DNA of 64,000 nucleotides from NCBI GenBank assembly GCA_905221605.1, contig CAJNDS010000024.1:62001-126000 (forward strand), written 5' to 3'. This document shows positions 22,131-35,500 of this stretch, piece after piece; the first letter of the stretch is position 1; each line of letters begins with the position of its first letter. The notes under the pieces were generated by a model. It searched no databases. It saw nothing but the letters and a program-made list of their open reading frames with translations, and was not told where the DNA came from. The position numbers and the translations under genes were made by a program. The DNA comes from Symbiodinium natans (Eukaryota > Sar > Dinophyceae > Suessiales > Symbiodiniaceae).

Positions 22131-24055
22131 GCTGCAGTCCGGCTGTGAAGAGTCCTTCTTTTCAAGCCCGGAGCTGAACCCTGCCCTCCGAAAGAACCCC
22201 CAAAACAGGGATGCGCCTGTGATGAGTCAGGGCGTCTTTTTCAACCTGAGCTGCTTTTTGGGATCCCCCCTTAGGCCTGGAGCAGAAGTTCGGAGAGGCT
22301 CCGAGAAGTCCTTTCGCACGTTGAGCCAACGTGAGCACATTCGCTGTTCTGCTGTGCCTTAAAACCTTCATTGGGAAATCCCCCATACTCTTGTCCTTAA
22401 ACTCCTTAAGCCCGAGAATTCTCTCGTTGTGGCAGTTGTCGCCCCTCAAAGCGGAAGTGGAGGCGAGAGACTCAGCAAGCAGGGCTTGGAGGGTTGGATA
22501 AAGAGGGCTTTTAGGGTTTATGCAGGGAGTTCAAGGCTTGCTTCTGAGTAGACGGTAGAGGGGTTATCGGACTCGTTAAGGGTTTTGCCGGTTCAGCGCA
22601 GCCTGCGGGTTGCGGTGGCCAATGCGAATCAATGCTGATAGTCCACTGTAGCGATGCCTCTGTGGCTGGCGAAAGCCCAGTAGATCCTGAGCCCAAGTGG
22701 CTTGCCTTTCTGAGTGTGGAGTGCAGCAGCACATAGTAGCACATCGTTCAAGTGATGTTCAATGATGTTCAATGATGCAGTTTTCGTTCTGTGGGGGGCC
22801 CTTCTCTCAGTACGCTGCTGAAAAGAGTGTTGCAGGGCCGAGAAACACGCCTCGGAGCCGCAGGCGAGGATGACCTCCATGGACCTGAAGCACCACAGCC
22901 TCACGGATCAGGCTCAGAGACAGAAACTCTCCGTGTTTAACCGTTTAAGCTCATGAAGAGTTGAGGTCTGGAGCAGTGGCGGCCCTCAGGACACTCAAGC
23001 CTTCTCTTGAGTCTTGAAGAGAGTTTGACAGAAGGGTGCTTCCCCGACAAAAAGCTGAGGCGAATGTGCCATAGCCAAAGTGTCTGGGGAGCTCTGCAAC
23101 TTCCAAGATCGCTTCGACCAGTTGAAAGCAGTGGGTTCCTCGGAGCCCAAAAACTCCGGGTTAAAGAGACGGGTACGTGAGGCTGAATTAAAGGTGCTCT
23201 CTGAAAAAAGGTGCTCTGAAAAAGGGGGCACTTCGAAGGGCTCTCTGTCTGAGGTGGTGCACAGCCTGGAGAGTGAGCGTGACGGCCGCCAGAAGTCGGG
23301 TAGCCCTGGGAAGAGAGAGACGCATCATCTTTTGTTTGGTGAAGTAAGAGGCATCTTTTGTGATGTTGTATTGCTTTACCTGATTTGAAAACTATTTTTG
23401 TTGGGAAAGAAGGTGGGAAGAGGGGGCGCCTGTCGAGGCTGGAGAGCATGCAGCAAGAGCTGGCGGACTGGAGCGGGTCCCAGCAAGCGATTCTTTCCTT
23501 TTGGCTTTCTCCTCTTCGTCCCCTTCAACCTTCTATTCCCAGCTCCATCTTTCTGAGCTCCATCTCCGCCATGTGCCCCATCTCAGCTGCATCTTTCGCG
23601 CGGCGAGGTTGGGCCAATCTCGATTCGAGGCGTGAGATGAGTCGAGTTTTGACGCAGTTTCACTACCCTTCTCCCCGCCCCTCCCTCCCAAAAGTGCAGA
23701 AAGTGCTCCAGATGCCCCATGCCCCAAGGCTGCATCTGTGAGGAAGGCGAGGTCCATCAGTCCATCTTGGTCCATGCTCCGCTTTGTCTGAGACACTCCT
23801 GGCACGAGGCGTTCTCTGCAGCAGTAGAGGCCAACAAAGAAAGCCTTCAAATCGGGCGTCGCTGCCGAACTTGTCACTGGTCTGCGAGCCAAGTGAAACA
23901 TTCTTGTTCTTCATTGACAGGTTGGACGTGGCAGCAGTCTTACTATTTTTGATTCGCGCGTGCTGACACGCACAAGCCTCTCCTCAAGGGCTCGAGTTAC
24001 TCTAGTTCGCTAGGCTGCAAACCAAATAGCCAACTTTATGGACGAAGTGCGTGGC
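22131..24055. other. Intergenic stretch, no supported gene
   Basis: Both strands carry medium ORFs (for example minus 22937-23449 and plus 23080-23388), but no family motif, no consistent exon pattern and no conserved reading were seen. Confidence 0.4.
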
Positions 24056-24059
24056 TGTC

Positions 24060-26060
24060 TCGGATGTTGGCGCCCTCACTGCAGCACTCTACAGCAGCAT
24101 GTCTCCGTCTCCAAGGTGCAGAAAACCAGAAGATCCTGGAGCAAACAGCTGACATTCAGCGGCAGACCGCTGCCACATGTAGCAGCTTCAGGACATCACC
24201 GCCATGCACCGCAATGCACCGCAGCTAGACGCCTGCCAATCTCTCACCTTTTCGTGGTTCCAGGGCGGAGCTGGACGAGCACCAGCGCCAGCGTCAATTC
24301 GCCGATGCACGGACTGAGGTGCTGCGCACGGAATGCTTCGTTGGTTGTGATGTTGTGCTGTTTTGTGAGAGGCCATCCTCCACGAGTTGCGAGAGGCACG
24401 AAAAACGGACACCTGCGCAGAGCTTGATTGTCGCAAGCCGAACGCAAACAAGTTAAGGCGCTGGACGAGTACGACCGCCGGAGGAAGTGACGACCTCGAC
24501 ACAGCACAAGGATGCAAAGAACCGAGGCATGGGTGTGGTGGGTGCCACTTAGGCGAGAAAAGACTACCCTCGAGCTGCAGATGAAGGACGGGGTCAATGG
24601 TGCTTGCTTTTGTCTCCATGAGCTCCATGAACAGCACGGTACTGGATCTGAGAGAGTGGTGGGAGAATGTGGGTGCCGATATAGGAGGTTGGGCAGCAAC
24701 TGGCCATCCTCCATGGATCCGTCGAAAATGCCGTCCGAGGTCATCTGATCTGACGTTGGGCGACTTTGTTTTAGAACTTTGTAGACTTTGCACGAACTGC
24801 GCAGCTTGCAAAAGCCTGGAGCCCCTCTGTGGCGCGCTCGTTGAGGCAGGGGCGGACAACTTGCTAAATGCTGCTAGAGCAGACACGGCTAGGTGTTGGC
24901 CATGCAAGTGTCCTTGGAGCGACAGGCGGGTACGGCGTACAGCCATACTGGCCCGTGTAGCTGCATGACCTCGTAGCCTCCATGTTGCAGGAATTTGCAG
25001 ACTGGCATCGGGTCTCGTTAGTCGGCTACAAGTCTGTCTCCACCACGCACAAGCCCGCTGAGGTTTGGGCATTGTGACATGATCCATGAATGTATCCAAG
25101 GATTATCATAGCAGCTGTAATCGAGCACTTTCCATGTGCGTTCCAACACATCTGCACATGAGATGCGAGGTCGATGACAGCGCCTCGAAGTCTCCCTCGA
25201 AGTCGCCACCGAAAGTCCCCAAGCAGCCGAAGCCACGAAGGGAAGGGGAAAAGAGATGGGAAGAGAAGAGCTCTGTGAGGGGATGCTCTCTGAGGGTTCT
25301 TGTTCTCCTTCAGTCTCAGGTCGCCTCGGAGGAAAGGGGACCCCTCTCAGGCATCTCAGCACGTCAAAGCCTGTTGGGGACGTCGCCTCTCAGCGCACAG
25401 CGCCTTGGGGAGGTAATCAGCCTGGACAAGCGGTGTTACTCCTGCTGCAGCCAGAGCCAAATGGTCATGGCCGGCTTCAAGCCCGGGGGCCCAGAGAACA
25501 ACAGCTCGCAGAGATTCGCAGAGAGCCGAGCTTTCATCGTGTCTTCGTCTCTCCGCTGCTTCGAGGATGGCATGTCTGCAGTACAAGCCCTCGCCCGTTG
25601 CCTGCAGCGGAGGACATGTGCTGGCACTTCTAGCAGAGTCTGGCAGCACTACATAGCTGAGCTCTGGTCGGGCTTGGAGGCATCTTCGAGCGAGTGGAGC
25701 TGTTCGATCACATGGCCAGCACCTTTCTCTTGCACAACGGGGCAGTGATGCGGCAGAGCCGCTGCTGCTCAGAAGCCAAGCGCTTGAGGAGCAGCTTCTG
25801 GAAGTCGCACGTGAGCGTGTTCGGTACAACCGAGACGAGGAAGCTTGTGCACTCCCGCGCGTGTGGTGCACCCCCGACGGGGAACCCCTTAACAGCCAGT
25901 GCCGCTGTGTGTTCCAAGTGGAGGAGGTGCTGCTGCCGAGTCCGTTCGGTTCAACTGGCCCGGATCTCAGTTCTCATGAAGGAGAGATGAGGAGAAGAAG
26001 ACGGATGATGGAAAGACAGTTTGGAAGAGTACGTGTAGCAGAAAGTGTGGTGTGGCCTGC
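24060..26060 (+). CDS. Probable coiled-coil protein gene, multi-exon
   Basis: Short plus-strand exons with heptad-like, charge-rich reading: 24117-24178 (AENQKILEQTADIQRQTAAT), 24264-24335 (AELDEHQRQRQFADARTEVL), 24438-24487 (ERKQVKALDEYDRRRK), 24550-24600 (REKTTLELQMKDG) and a longer last segment 25747-26060 (RSQALEEQLLEVARERVRYN, then RVWCTPDGEPLN). The spacing of short helical exons separated by 80-300 bases fits the intron pattern of the window. No motor, kinase or other catalytic domain was seen. It may be cytoskeletal or flagellar; this is inference. Ends are not defined. Confidence 0.4.
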
Positions 26061-28015
26061 CAGGACAAGGGGCTGAGGCATTCGCCTTCGGCTTAGCAGC
26101 CTAGCTCGGCTTAGCCCGACTTAGCTGACATAGTGCGCACAGCGACGGGCATCACAAGGACATCACATCAGAGGGCACCACAGGGCACCACAGGGCATCA
26201 CAGGGCAACATGGTCGGCGAATCCGAGGCCGTTTCTGCACCGCCAAAGGCCCCTGCTCTGCCGATGTGTGGTCTCTGGGTCCTACTGTGTATCCCACGTC
26301 CTTCCTTCAACTCTCAGGCCAAAGCCCTTGCTTTGCCAGCGTTGTCTCCGAGGCTTGGATTTCTGAAAAGTTCCCTGTTCTCCGACAGCTTTCTCGGCCT
26401 GCAGGTGAGGTGAGAAATCCCTGCTGAAGGCAGAGGTTCTGACGTGCTTTGGAGAATCCAGCCCAGTGGCCCCGGTGGCTAGCATTGGCTAGCCACAAAG
26501 TGATACAAAGTGGAACCACGTGCCCTCGTCTCGCCATTTGGATTTTGGGCTTGATTCTTCTTGACGCCCCCTGGTGTGGCAAGTTGCTACCAGGATCGCC
26601 GTGTACAAATGCGAGGACCCTCGCTTTAACACCTTCCCCTGTGACTGTGGTCGCCTGGCCTTTTCCTCTAAAGCCCTGGCCCTTGCCAAACACTGGCATC
26701 CACTAGCCTCACCCGAGACCCCCTGCTCAGCCGCCTGGTGTTGACCAAAACATTGGGGGGGGGTTAAGGTAAAGTGGGTATGGCAACCTAGAGGCAACAT
26801 ATTGCTCTTGAGATTCGCTCGGTGACTCGTGCAGCCGCACACTTCCGTGCACGTCCCTGCACGTCCCTGCACGCCGTTGCCTGGTTTCTTGGTCCAAACC
26901 TGGAGACGGACCCTGGAGAGACCGCGTTCCAGAGGCGAAGTGGTGCTGTGAGGGGGCTTTGTGTGGGTTTTCCCTCGCATGAGAAGCCTCAATAGTTAAT
27001 GGCATTAACTTAATGCATGTTCATGTGGAGGAGACACAAACGGCAGCACTGCATTCCTGAACTGTAGGTTCAGGATACTCGGGTTTTCAGTGTCTGCCTT
27101 GTACTTATCTGTTAATTCCCATGGAAGTAAACCGAGCTTTCTGCGCCTGCTGCACAGGCTCCTGGCGATGCTTTCAGTCGCAAACTATTTGAAGTGTCTT
27201 GGCTGCGAGTGCTCGGTCTAGACTGGTCTGCAGGACCTGGGGCCTACGAAACCTGGAACGTCCAATGTTTTGGAAGCGCCAAGGAAGCCTCGACGTGGTG
27301 AGCCACCGCCCAGTGATGTAGGGCCAGGGTCCGCAACCGAAACCGGTTCGGGGATTGTGCCGGGGCCTGACGCTTTCTCTGGGCCAGTCCAACAGTATCT
27401 GATCTGCGAACCTGTCCTTGAGGCAATGCTTGAGAGTGAAGGGCTTCTGCGTCATTAACCATGCCGTTTCAGAAAAGTGCTCCCCGCCTGCTTTTTTGCA
27501 GGTCCATAGCCATAGACTTTCATGTGACAGCGCCACAGAGCGAGCCCGTGCCAGGATGGTCACAAGCGCATCTTCCGAGCTGGAATCCCAAGAATGGTAT
27601 CAGCCCGCAGTCCTGATTCAGGCGCGTTGCGCTCGAAGAACTCTGGCCTTCGCTGGTTTCTAATGGCGTGGGCTGGTTCTTTCCGCTGCTGCCGGCCTTG
27701 CTCAGCCTCGTTTCTGCCAGGAAGGCCTGCTGGGCGTGGAGGGATCCAATCGAATTGCCAAAATGGCATCAATCGACTTTCCTGAAAGCAGCAGCGAGCA
27801 GTTTCAGGCCAGGCCATGTCTCGACACTGTGCACGTGGAGAGCTGTGGTTCATCACTCCCTCGTCCAGGATGGCCTCGCAGGTATAGATTTTGCAATGTG
27901 GAAGCTTGCGGAGGCCCGAGCTCTACAGTAGCGCCCAATTTCTGTCTTCTGAAGTCTATTGGAGCCTATTGGAGCCTATTGGAGCCTATTGGAGCCTATT
28001 ATGGAGCCTGTTGGA
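26061..28015. other. Intergenic stretch with short repeats
   Basis: Contains a gggcaccaca-type repeat at 26165-26210 and a 10-base tandem repeat at 27957-28010. ORFs on both strands lack motifs. A weak exon is possible near 27750-27890, not supported further. Confidence 0.4.
27957..28010 (+). repeat. 10-bp tandem repeat ggagcctatt, about five copies
   Basis: Four perfect head-to-tail copies and a diverged fifth. Confidence 0.95.
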
Positions 28016-28019
28016 TCCC

Positions 28020-29230
28020 TTCTGTTGCCAGGCCATCGGCCCTTTCCAGGATGAGATTGGCTTCCGATGCTGTGGTCGGAGCGTGGGGTTCCTGCACCAG
28101 GATCGGCCCCGTGACTGCCATGTCGCATCTGCCAAACTCGTGTGCATCACCGTGCAACCGCAGCAAGGCGAGCGACCCCGACCTAGAAGAAGCAGAGCTG
28201 ACCGACCAGGAAGCCAGCGACTGGCCCCTGAGTTGCATCAGTGGCAGGAAAACACAAAAAGTCGGTGAAGGGCCCGGTGTTTTGTGCACCTTTTGCACCG
28301 CCCTTGACTCCTAGGAGCGCCATTTTTACGAGCAGAAAGATTCTGATTATGGTTTGTTTAGGCCGCTGGCTCAGCTTTTCGCCGGGCTGGGGCAGTGGGT
28401 GGCAGCACTTGTGGTGCGCCGAGGCCCTGGCAAAGGAACCCTTGAGATGCAGCCCTACGATGACGAGCCGGGGCCTCAACATGTCTTCGAGTCCATCGAA
28501 GTGGGTGCTGACCTTGAAATTCTCAGAATTTCTCAGAAATGGGCACTGAAAAATATGAGAAGATCTCACAAAGATCAACCTCCCACGATTCCCAGGGCGA
28601 ATGTCTCGGAGATCACCACCGTGCCCGGTCTTGTGGTCACAACCCAAGCAGCTATTCAAAGGGCCGGAATGGGGCAGCTGTCTTGTACCGTGACAGTGAC
28701 TGGCAGTGGCAATTTGCGTTGATTACAGGTCGTGCTCCGCACGGACCAGCTTTCCTTCAAGTTCTTCTGCAGAGGACGAGAGGCACTTCAAGAGCTGCAC
28801 CTACTGTACAGGAAACATACGCATGCGCGGTTTGCGGAGTTACAACAAGAACAGCTCGTGACCAGGCTACGCATGTGGCCACCTCCTTCATGCTGCAGAA
28901 CGACATTTTGCGAATGCACAGAAATAAGTCCCACCGGCCTGTTTTGTTCGCTCTCGTGAATTGAAGGTGGGCTCTGCGATGCTGTGCTAGTGCTGTGCTG
29001 AAGGCTCGAAGCACACCTCACCCCACCTGCCCAAGAACTAGATCAATGGATCGACCAGCGCCTGCGGGTTATGCCGGCAGACTTGACGCAACATATGAAG
29101 GGCTTGCTCTCATGTTTCCACCTGCACATGATGGAGCATCGCAGGAAATCAAAGAGATGGAGCCTGACGAGCCCACAGAGGAATGGACCGCCAAGGGGGA
29201 CGTTCCCAGGACAAGGGGATCAAAGGTTTG
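28020..29230 (+). CDS. Probable multi-exon gene, unknown function
   Basis: Exon-like segments on the plus strand: 28030-28190 (AIGPFQDEIGFRCCGRSVGF), 28360-28545 (PLAQLFAGLGQWVAALVVRR, then PYDDEPGPQHVFESIEVGAD), 28729-28870 (FKFFCRGREALQELHLLYRK) and 29045-29190 (WIDQRLRVMPADLTQHMKGL). Each is preceded by an AG acceptor-like site and reads without stops. I do not recognise the family. It could be the 5' part of the ketosynthase gene that follows, since the strand is the same and the gap is small, or a separate gene. Confidence 0.4.
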
Positions 29231-29554
29231 GAACAGGTTTGAGACATGTTTGGGAAAGTGCTTGGGACAGTGCAGAGACACAGTTCAAGAGTTCAAGAGC
29301 TGGCAGGAACTTCATCCACGCCGCCAATCGGACCTGGTTCAAACGCCAGACCACCGTCTGCAAGGGTGCGGCTGCCAGGCGGGGGCATCCCGGAGAGAGC
29401 CTGGACACGCCATGCAAGGCGCACAGTTGGCCTCTCGATCAGGTTACCGGTCACCTGGGAGCCGGAGGTGTTCTTCCTCGGTTGCACGGCAGGCCCAGCA
29501 CGCCGTTGCCGTTGTCTTCCTGCTTGAGCTTTGAGTAGTCAATGCATCTTCGAG

Positions 29555-32500
29555 GTTGCGACACGGTCATTGAAGTCCCGATCATGCGATGGGAACATGA
29601 CACCGTGTGTGTGCCTGAGTTCATTGCTACGCAGACTCGGCAGTGTTCCGCTTTGCTTGCCAAGACCTGTATGCTTCTCAGGTACGACCCTTCCCCTGAT
29701 GCGTGGAAGAAAGACCCGCCGATGACCAATTGCAGGCTGTGTTGGTGGTGGATGCAGTCCTCGGTAAGCTAAAAGCTGGCACCCGCTTTCGGGCCTTTGC
29801 TAGGCACGCTTCTTTCGTTGATGGAGTGGATCTGTTCGACAACAAGCTCTTTGGTTTGTCCCTGGCAGAAACCAAAGGCCGGGAGCAGTTCTCGGTAAGT
29901 TGGTTTCTGGGCGACTGCTGGGTTACCTAGGCATGGACCCCGGCCAGCGCTTGGTGCTGGAAGTCACCTACGATGCACTCTACAGGAGCCTTGACAAAGG
30001 CACATAAGTCTTTGCTTTTTCTCCGTGCTCTGCCCTCAAGGAGTGGCATGAGGAAGAACACGCTGATCAACTCCACCTGTGGTATGTATGTCGTGGGCCC
30101 AATGCATCCGATATGCTGAGCCGACATAGGAGCTCAACGACGACGACCGAAAGTAACACCAGAGTCAACGATGACAACAGCATGTTGCCTAAAAAGCGTG
30201 GTCCCAGGTGGGCACATCCTTTAGCGAGTGGAACTCTGCAGAGAAAGCAGCGGATGCCGGCCACCTGGTGAAGTCAGCGGGCAGGGACGGGTTTCAGCCT
30301 GCTGACCTTGTCAGGTTGGCATTTTTGGTGCCACAGGAGGAGCTCCCAGTATCACCGCTGGGCGTTGGGATCTCAGCAAAATCTCAGCTCAGTGGCGCTT
30401 GCACCCCATCCAATGCTCTGATGCATCCTTCAAGGTCTCAGTTTCTGCCTTGGATGCAAAGGGGCCAGTTTAGCCATTGACACGGAGGCAGGGCCAAGCG
30501 AGCGCCTGCTGGTGCTTGCACGTGACTCTTCAAGCAATGCGTGCCTGCCTCACGCACAGGCTGCCTCAGGGCTGTCTGCCGTATTCTGGGCGGCAGAAGC
30601 CGTTGAAAAGAAGGGTGCCGGTCACATACAGGCTTGCAGTCGACAGGTTCCGGAAGAGCTTCATGGGTCCATGCAAGTTCGCAGGAGCTGTCCTGTGGCA
30701 TCGGCGTGCATCTCTGCCTGGCCAAGGCCACCTGACGGAATCTTTTGAGCTGTCCTTGAGGTATTCTCGAAACACATATCTTTGAGATATCCTGGACACA
30801 CACACACAGACACATTTCGGACATCAGCATGAATATCACTGTGCAGATAAGCATAAGCATAAATATCAGTATAGACTTAGATATACATTCAGACAACAAG
30901 ATACACAAAGAACGAAAACTACCTGCAGCTACAACTACACAGATATCCGTCACCATGATTGGTTTAACAGTCGCGCAGGCATGGTGGCCGGCTCACACTG
31001 CAGCGGGCTTCCTTTGCCCGGGGGGCCGCTGCTTCACTTTTGACGCAAGTGCGCAGGGCCACGTGAGGCACGGGAGTTGCTGTGTCTTGAAGAAGGTAGC
31101 TTCTGCTGTGTTTTCCTACCTGCTTGCTTTGTTTTCGAAGCATCAATTGAATTTTGAATTGTATCTGTGTGTCCGGTGTATTGGTGTGTTCTTGTGGGCA
31201 CAGATTCTTGCGAAACACATCTGTGCAGGTCTGAGGGTGTTGGCACGGTTGTGCTCCGCTGCCAAGAGAAGATGGACGGACAAGAGGCACCAAGGGTGTG
31301 CGGCCTGTGCACATGTGCGGTTTACCCCACGGATGTTCAGGATAAGGAAGAGCTTTCGGTCGGCACGATTGTCGGTGGCGCCACGCAGAATAGCGGCAAG
31401 AGCGCTGGAATGCCGTGGCCTCAAGGGCCGTCTTCTTTGAAAGAAGTTTTTTGCTGTTGTGCATCCGGCAAGTTGAAGAGTTGAAGACTATATATAGGGT
31501 TGCGTGATGAAGCAGAGGAGCGCTCCTTCTGGCCCCGCAGAGCAGGCGGTGCTTGTGGAGGTGCGGAGAGCGTGAGGTGCTGCAGTTGAGCTGCAACATG
31601 CTGCAATCCATGTGAATTCAGATCCAGTAGGCCTGCAGAAAATCTGGCATCACCACCTTGGATGTGGATGTCGTTGAGTGCCACGGATCGGGCCGCTTCA
31701 TCGCGGATGCCATCGAGGTACGCTTTTTGATCAAGTGCTCTTTGTGAGTTGAGAGGTGACGTTCTGCGCTGCTGCAGCGGTCTGTGCCAGGCTGCATCGT
31801 GTGGTAGAGCCCTGAGAGAGGGTGCAGATTCGAACGAGGAGGAGATGCACGGAAGCTCAGTGCAAGGGGGCGCTGTGATATGGCATCTTGTCTCAGCGTC
31901 TGTGAGTGCTGGTCTGACGCTGGTAACTGCCCAAGATCGCGACTGCTAAGAGTTGCGGTTAGCTTTTGTTTGACATGCAAGACAGCCGCAATGGAAGCTC
32001 ATCATTCTTCCCCAAAACGCTCTGAAAGGCTACTTTAGATTGCGAGTAGACACGCTTTAGCTCAAGCCTTGCCATGCCAAGCGCCAGCAATGCGTCCGCA
32101 AGCTTTCGCCCATGTTGCAAGGGCAGTGGGTCAGGAGCTCAGCACAAGCTAAGGGTGGGATCTTGGACGTCGCATCATTGCCCATTGGCGTTTAAGTCGG
32201 TCTCGTTGCCTCTTTCCTGTCTTTTGCAGGGTTCACAACTTTTTGTGCACCAACTGCCGCACCGTTGCTTTTTGTTTTGGAGGTTTTCCCATTGGCTTTG
32301 TGGTTTGATTGAAGCGGCTTTCGACGAAAGTGCTGTGCCCTCCAATGTCACCAGCTGGTTCTTTGAGGGCTGCTCTGCTTTCGCAAGGGAACAGCTTTAA
32401 CTTTAGGCACGAAGTGCAGTCGTTGTTGCATCAATGGCCGGTCTCAGCTCCGGCCGCGTTTCATTTAGGCACCCGTGGTTCAAGCACCTGGCAGTTCAAG

Positions 32501-35500
32501 CACCAGGGTGGTTCCAGCAAACACGATTCAAAAACAAATCCCAATTCAAGCATTGGCGATTCAAGCACTGGCGATTGAAGCACGTGCGCTTCTTTTTTAG
32601 GCTTGAGAGACTAGCGTTTGGGGCTTTTGGCTGAGGATTTCTAGGATTTTCGGTTGTTGTTCAGGGTTTACGGCTGCAAGGGTTCAGGGTTTAGGGGTTT
32701 TGCGCCCCAGGCCATCTGGGTAATGCCAGATTTTTCACGTAAAGGTGCGGGTTTTCGAGTGCCTTTTGGTGTCATTATGTGTCTTTTGGGTGGAGGGCTT
32801 TTGGGATTTGGAGCTTTCAGGGTTTTAGGGTTTCTCGATTCCGTAGGTTTCAAGCTCATATGTTAGGGTTTAGGGTTTCGCATCACCCCCTTACTTCAAT
32901 CTCTCGATTTTGAGGGTTAGGGTGTCTATGGCTTGGGGGTTTAGAGTGGAGGGTTTTTCGGATTTGCGACTTTTCGGGTGTAGGGTTGCCAGGGTTGCTA
33001 GGGTTGGTTGTTGGGTACAGGGGTTCTAGGGTTGTGTTTGCAGACAATTTTTTAGGGTTTACGGGTTTGCACCAGGTTGAGGGTGTACGGCGGCTCAGGG
33101 TTTTTAGGGTTTTCGCGTTTAGGGTTAAGGGGTGTCGCACCCCCCTATCTCCTGATTTTAACTTGCTCTTTCAGGCTAGGATCCATAAAAAAGTGTGCCC
33201 CAATAGGATGCCTCCAACAGACCCTGAACTCCGTGAGCGGCATTGGGGGTTGTCGAGTGAGAGAAGTGCAATGAAGTGCAGGGAAAGGGGCCGCTGAGAA
33301 ATGCTCTCAGAGTATGCAACCTAGTCGCACCGAAATCGAAGAATTTGTCCTGGTCCGTGCATGAGTGAGGCTTGACAGGCCTGCTGACGGTCCAAGCCAC
33401 ATGGTTGCAAGTGAGGCTATCATATTAAAGTCACTTCTGCAAGGCCGGACTGGTTGCCTCAAAGATCGCTGAGAGGGATGATCTGACAGACAAGGCCTAC
33501 CAAACGCGCCGACAGCCAGTTCACTGTTTCTTCCCGCAAACCTCCCGGCAGCGCCTGGGCTTGTTTGCAGACCATCCTTGCTCCTTCTCTGGGCCATGCT
33601 GATACTACCGCATACTCGCTGCAGGCAACTGGGCTGGGCCGGTCAACGTTCCAGAAGATCCAGGGCATGCGTAGGTGACAGCCACCTGGCGGGGACTCGA
33701 GTGCCATTGAAATCTTCGAGTCATGCGCCTCTGCATCATGCATTGCTGAGCGTCTGGATGCAAGGAGAGCTTGTTCGAATTGCAACCCTTATCAACAAGC
33801 TTGTGGACATGGATGGCTGGGACGAGGATCAGGAGCAGGAGCTTTTTGAGAACTCCGTGTCGACTTGCCTCGAGGTGATTTCAAGGGGCTTGGCGCCCCC
33901 ACACTATGATATGCTGCACACTTCGAGGGGCTTCTTGGTGGCATCTGAGTCTATGAAAAGACAGGTGTGTCACAGGTCTGACCAACATTGCCAAAATGAA
34001 TCTCAAGAAAATACCCCAAATAATTTCAGTATTACAAGTCATACCGGCACACTCTCGGCTCGGCATTCAGCGGCCCGTGCAGTTCACGGTTGGGTTTGGC
34101 TTATATTTGTCACATCCCACAATCAGCTACAGAATGCTGCAGAGCAGGACCAGCATCTTTCTGGGTTTCTGCACGTGAATCATGCCTTGAGGGAAGCTCT
34201 CACATGCATGCCTTGCATGTTTGCTTTGTGGTGCTTTTTCACTGGCTTTGTCACGCTGTCGCTTTGGCAAAGTCTTCCACTGTCTTTCCTGTTCAGGGCC
34301 CCTCGGCGAGAAGTCCGTGGACCTCCTGACCGCCAACTTGGTGCAGCTTTGCAAGGCGGAGTGCCGCTTCCCGTACATGGATGAGCAGGACAAGATGAGG
34401 ACCATTCGTGCCGTTGTCTGGGTCATCGTGGGGTCCTTGCAGCCCGGCCGGACGCTGCGCTCCTACACCAAAGAGCTCTGTCGGGACGAAGAGTCCACCC
34501 AATCGGTGGTGGTGGAGGTCTTCATCGAGGGGGCCATGGATGTGTTCTTCGACAGTGAAATGCGGCGCTCCCTGATCCAAGACCTGAAATCCCACATTCC
34601 GGACTTGCCGTTGGTCCCGTTCCTCTTCGAGAACATCGCAGAGTTCCTCATGAAAACCTTCAGTGACACACTGCATGAAACACTCAAGGACGCGTACTTC
34701 ATCTTTGTCGATGCGCGGAAGCTCCGTGAAGACCTTCCGGTCCTCCCGACGGTTCTCTCTGGCGACCTACAAATGCAAGAGAGCCTGCTGATGCAGTACT
34801 GTGGCCGGCCTTTCATGCTGCAGCTCCGCCGTCTCCTCATCGACCGTCTCCTCGAGGATAACTCCAAGAGTCTTCCAATCTTATCCAAGCTGTCCTTGCG
34901 GAGACAGGCCCTGGTGCTTGGTCGGTTTGTGGACCTGCTGTTCAGTGCCTTGCCGGGCTTGGCCAAGATCGAAGATACTGTCCAACCTTTTCACCGGTAC
35001 ATGCACGATGCCACGAGTGGCTTGCAACTGCCGACTCCGACGCACCCAGTTCATGTGGAGGTACCGGTGCCGTTAGATGACCTCACCACTGCCTGGCACA
35101 AGCTGAGCGATTCGCTTGGAAGATGGCGAGACGCTTGCCACATGCTCTAGTTGCACTACACCAGTAGTATCTGTAGCTAAGCAGTAGCTGAACGCAGACA
35201 GTTTTCTGGTGTGATATGCCTGTGCCTCGTCGGCTGAGGATGCGTTTGCCAAATCGCGGAGGCCTGAGGAGTTGTCCCCAGAGATGATCAGGAGGTCGCT
35301 TGTCTCCCGGGACCTGGGTGACTTGGGTGACCTGGGTGACCTGGGTGACCTGGGGAGTTCCGGGAGGCCCCAACGAATAGCACGCGCCAACAGCTCTGAG
35401 AGCTTTGGCAGCGACGAGAGCCCGGGATCCTGTGCCACCCCGAAATCGAGTGCCGCGTATTTCGAACAGTACGACTCTGAGCTTGAAGAGTTCCGCTTTA

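Noticed and set aside
32654-32866. Plus ORF rich in Gly-Phe in the TTTAGGG-like block
   Set aside because: Composition follows the ggtttt/gggttt repeats, not a protein family.
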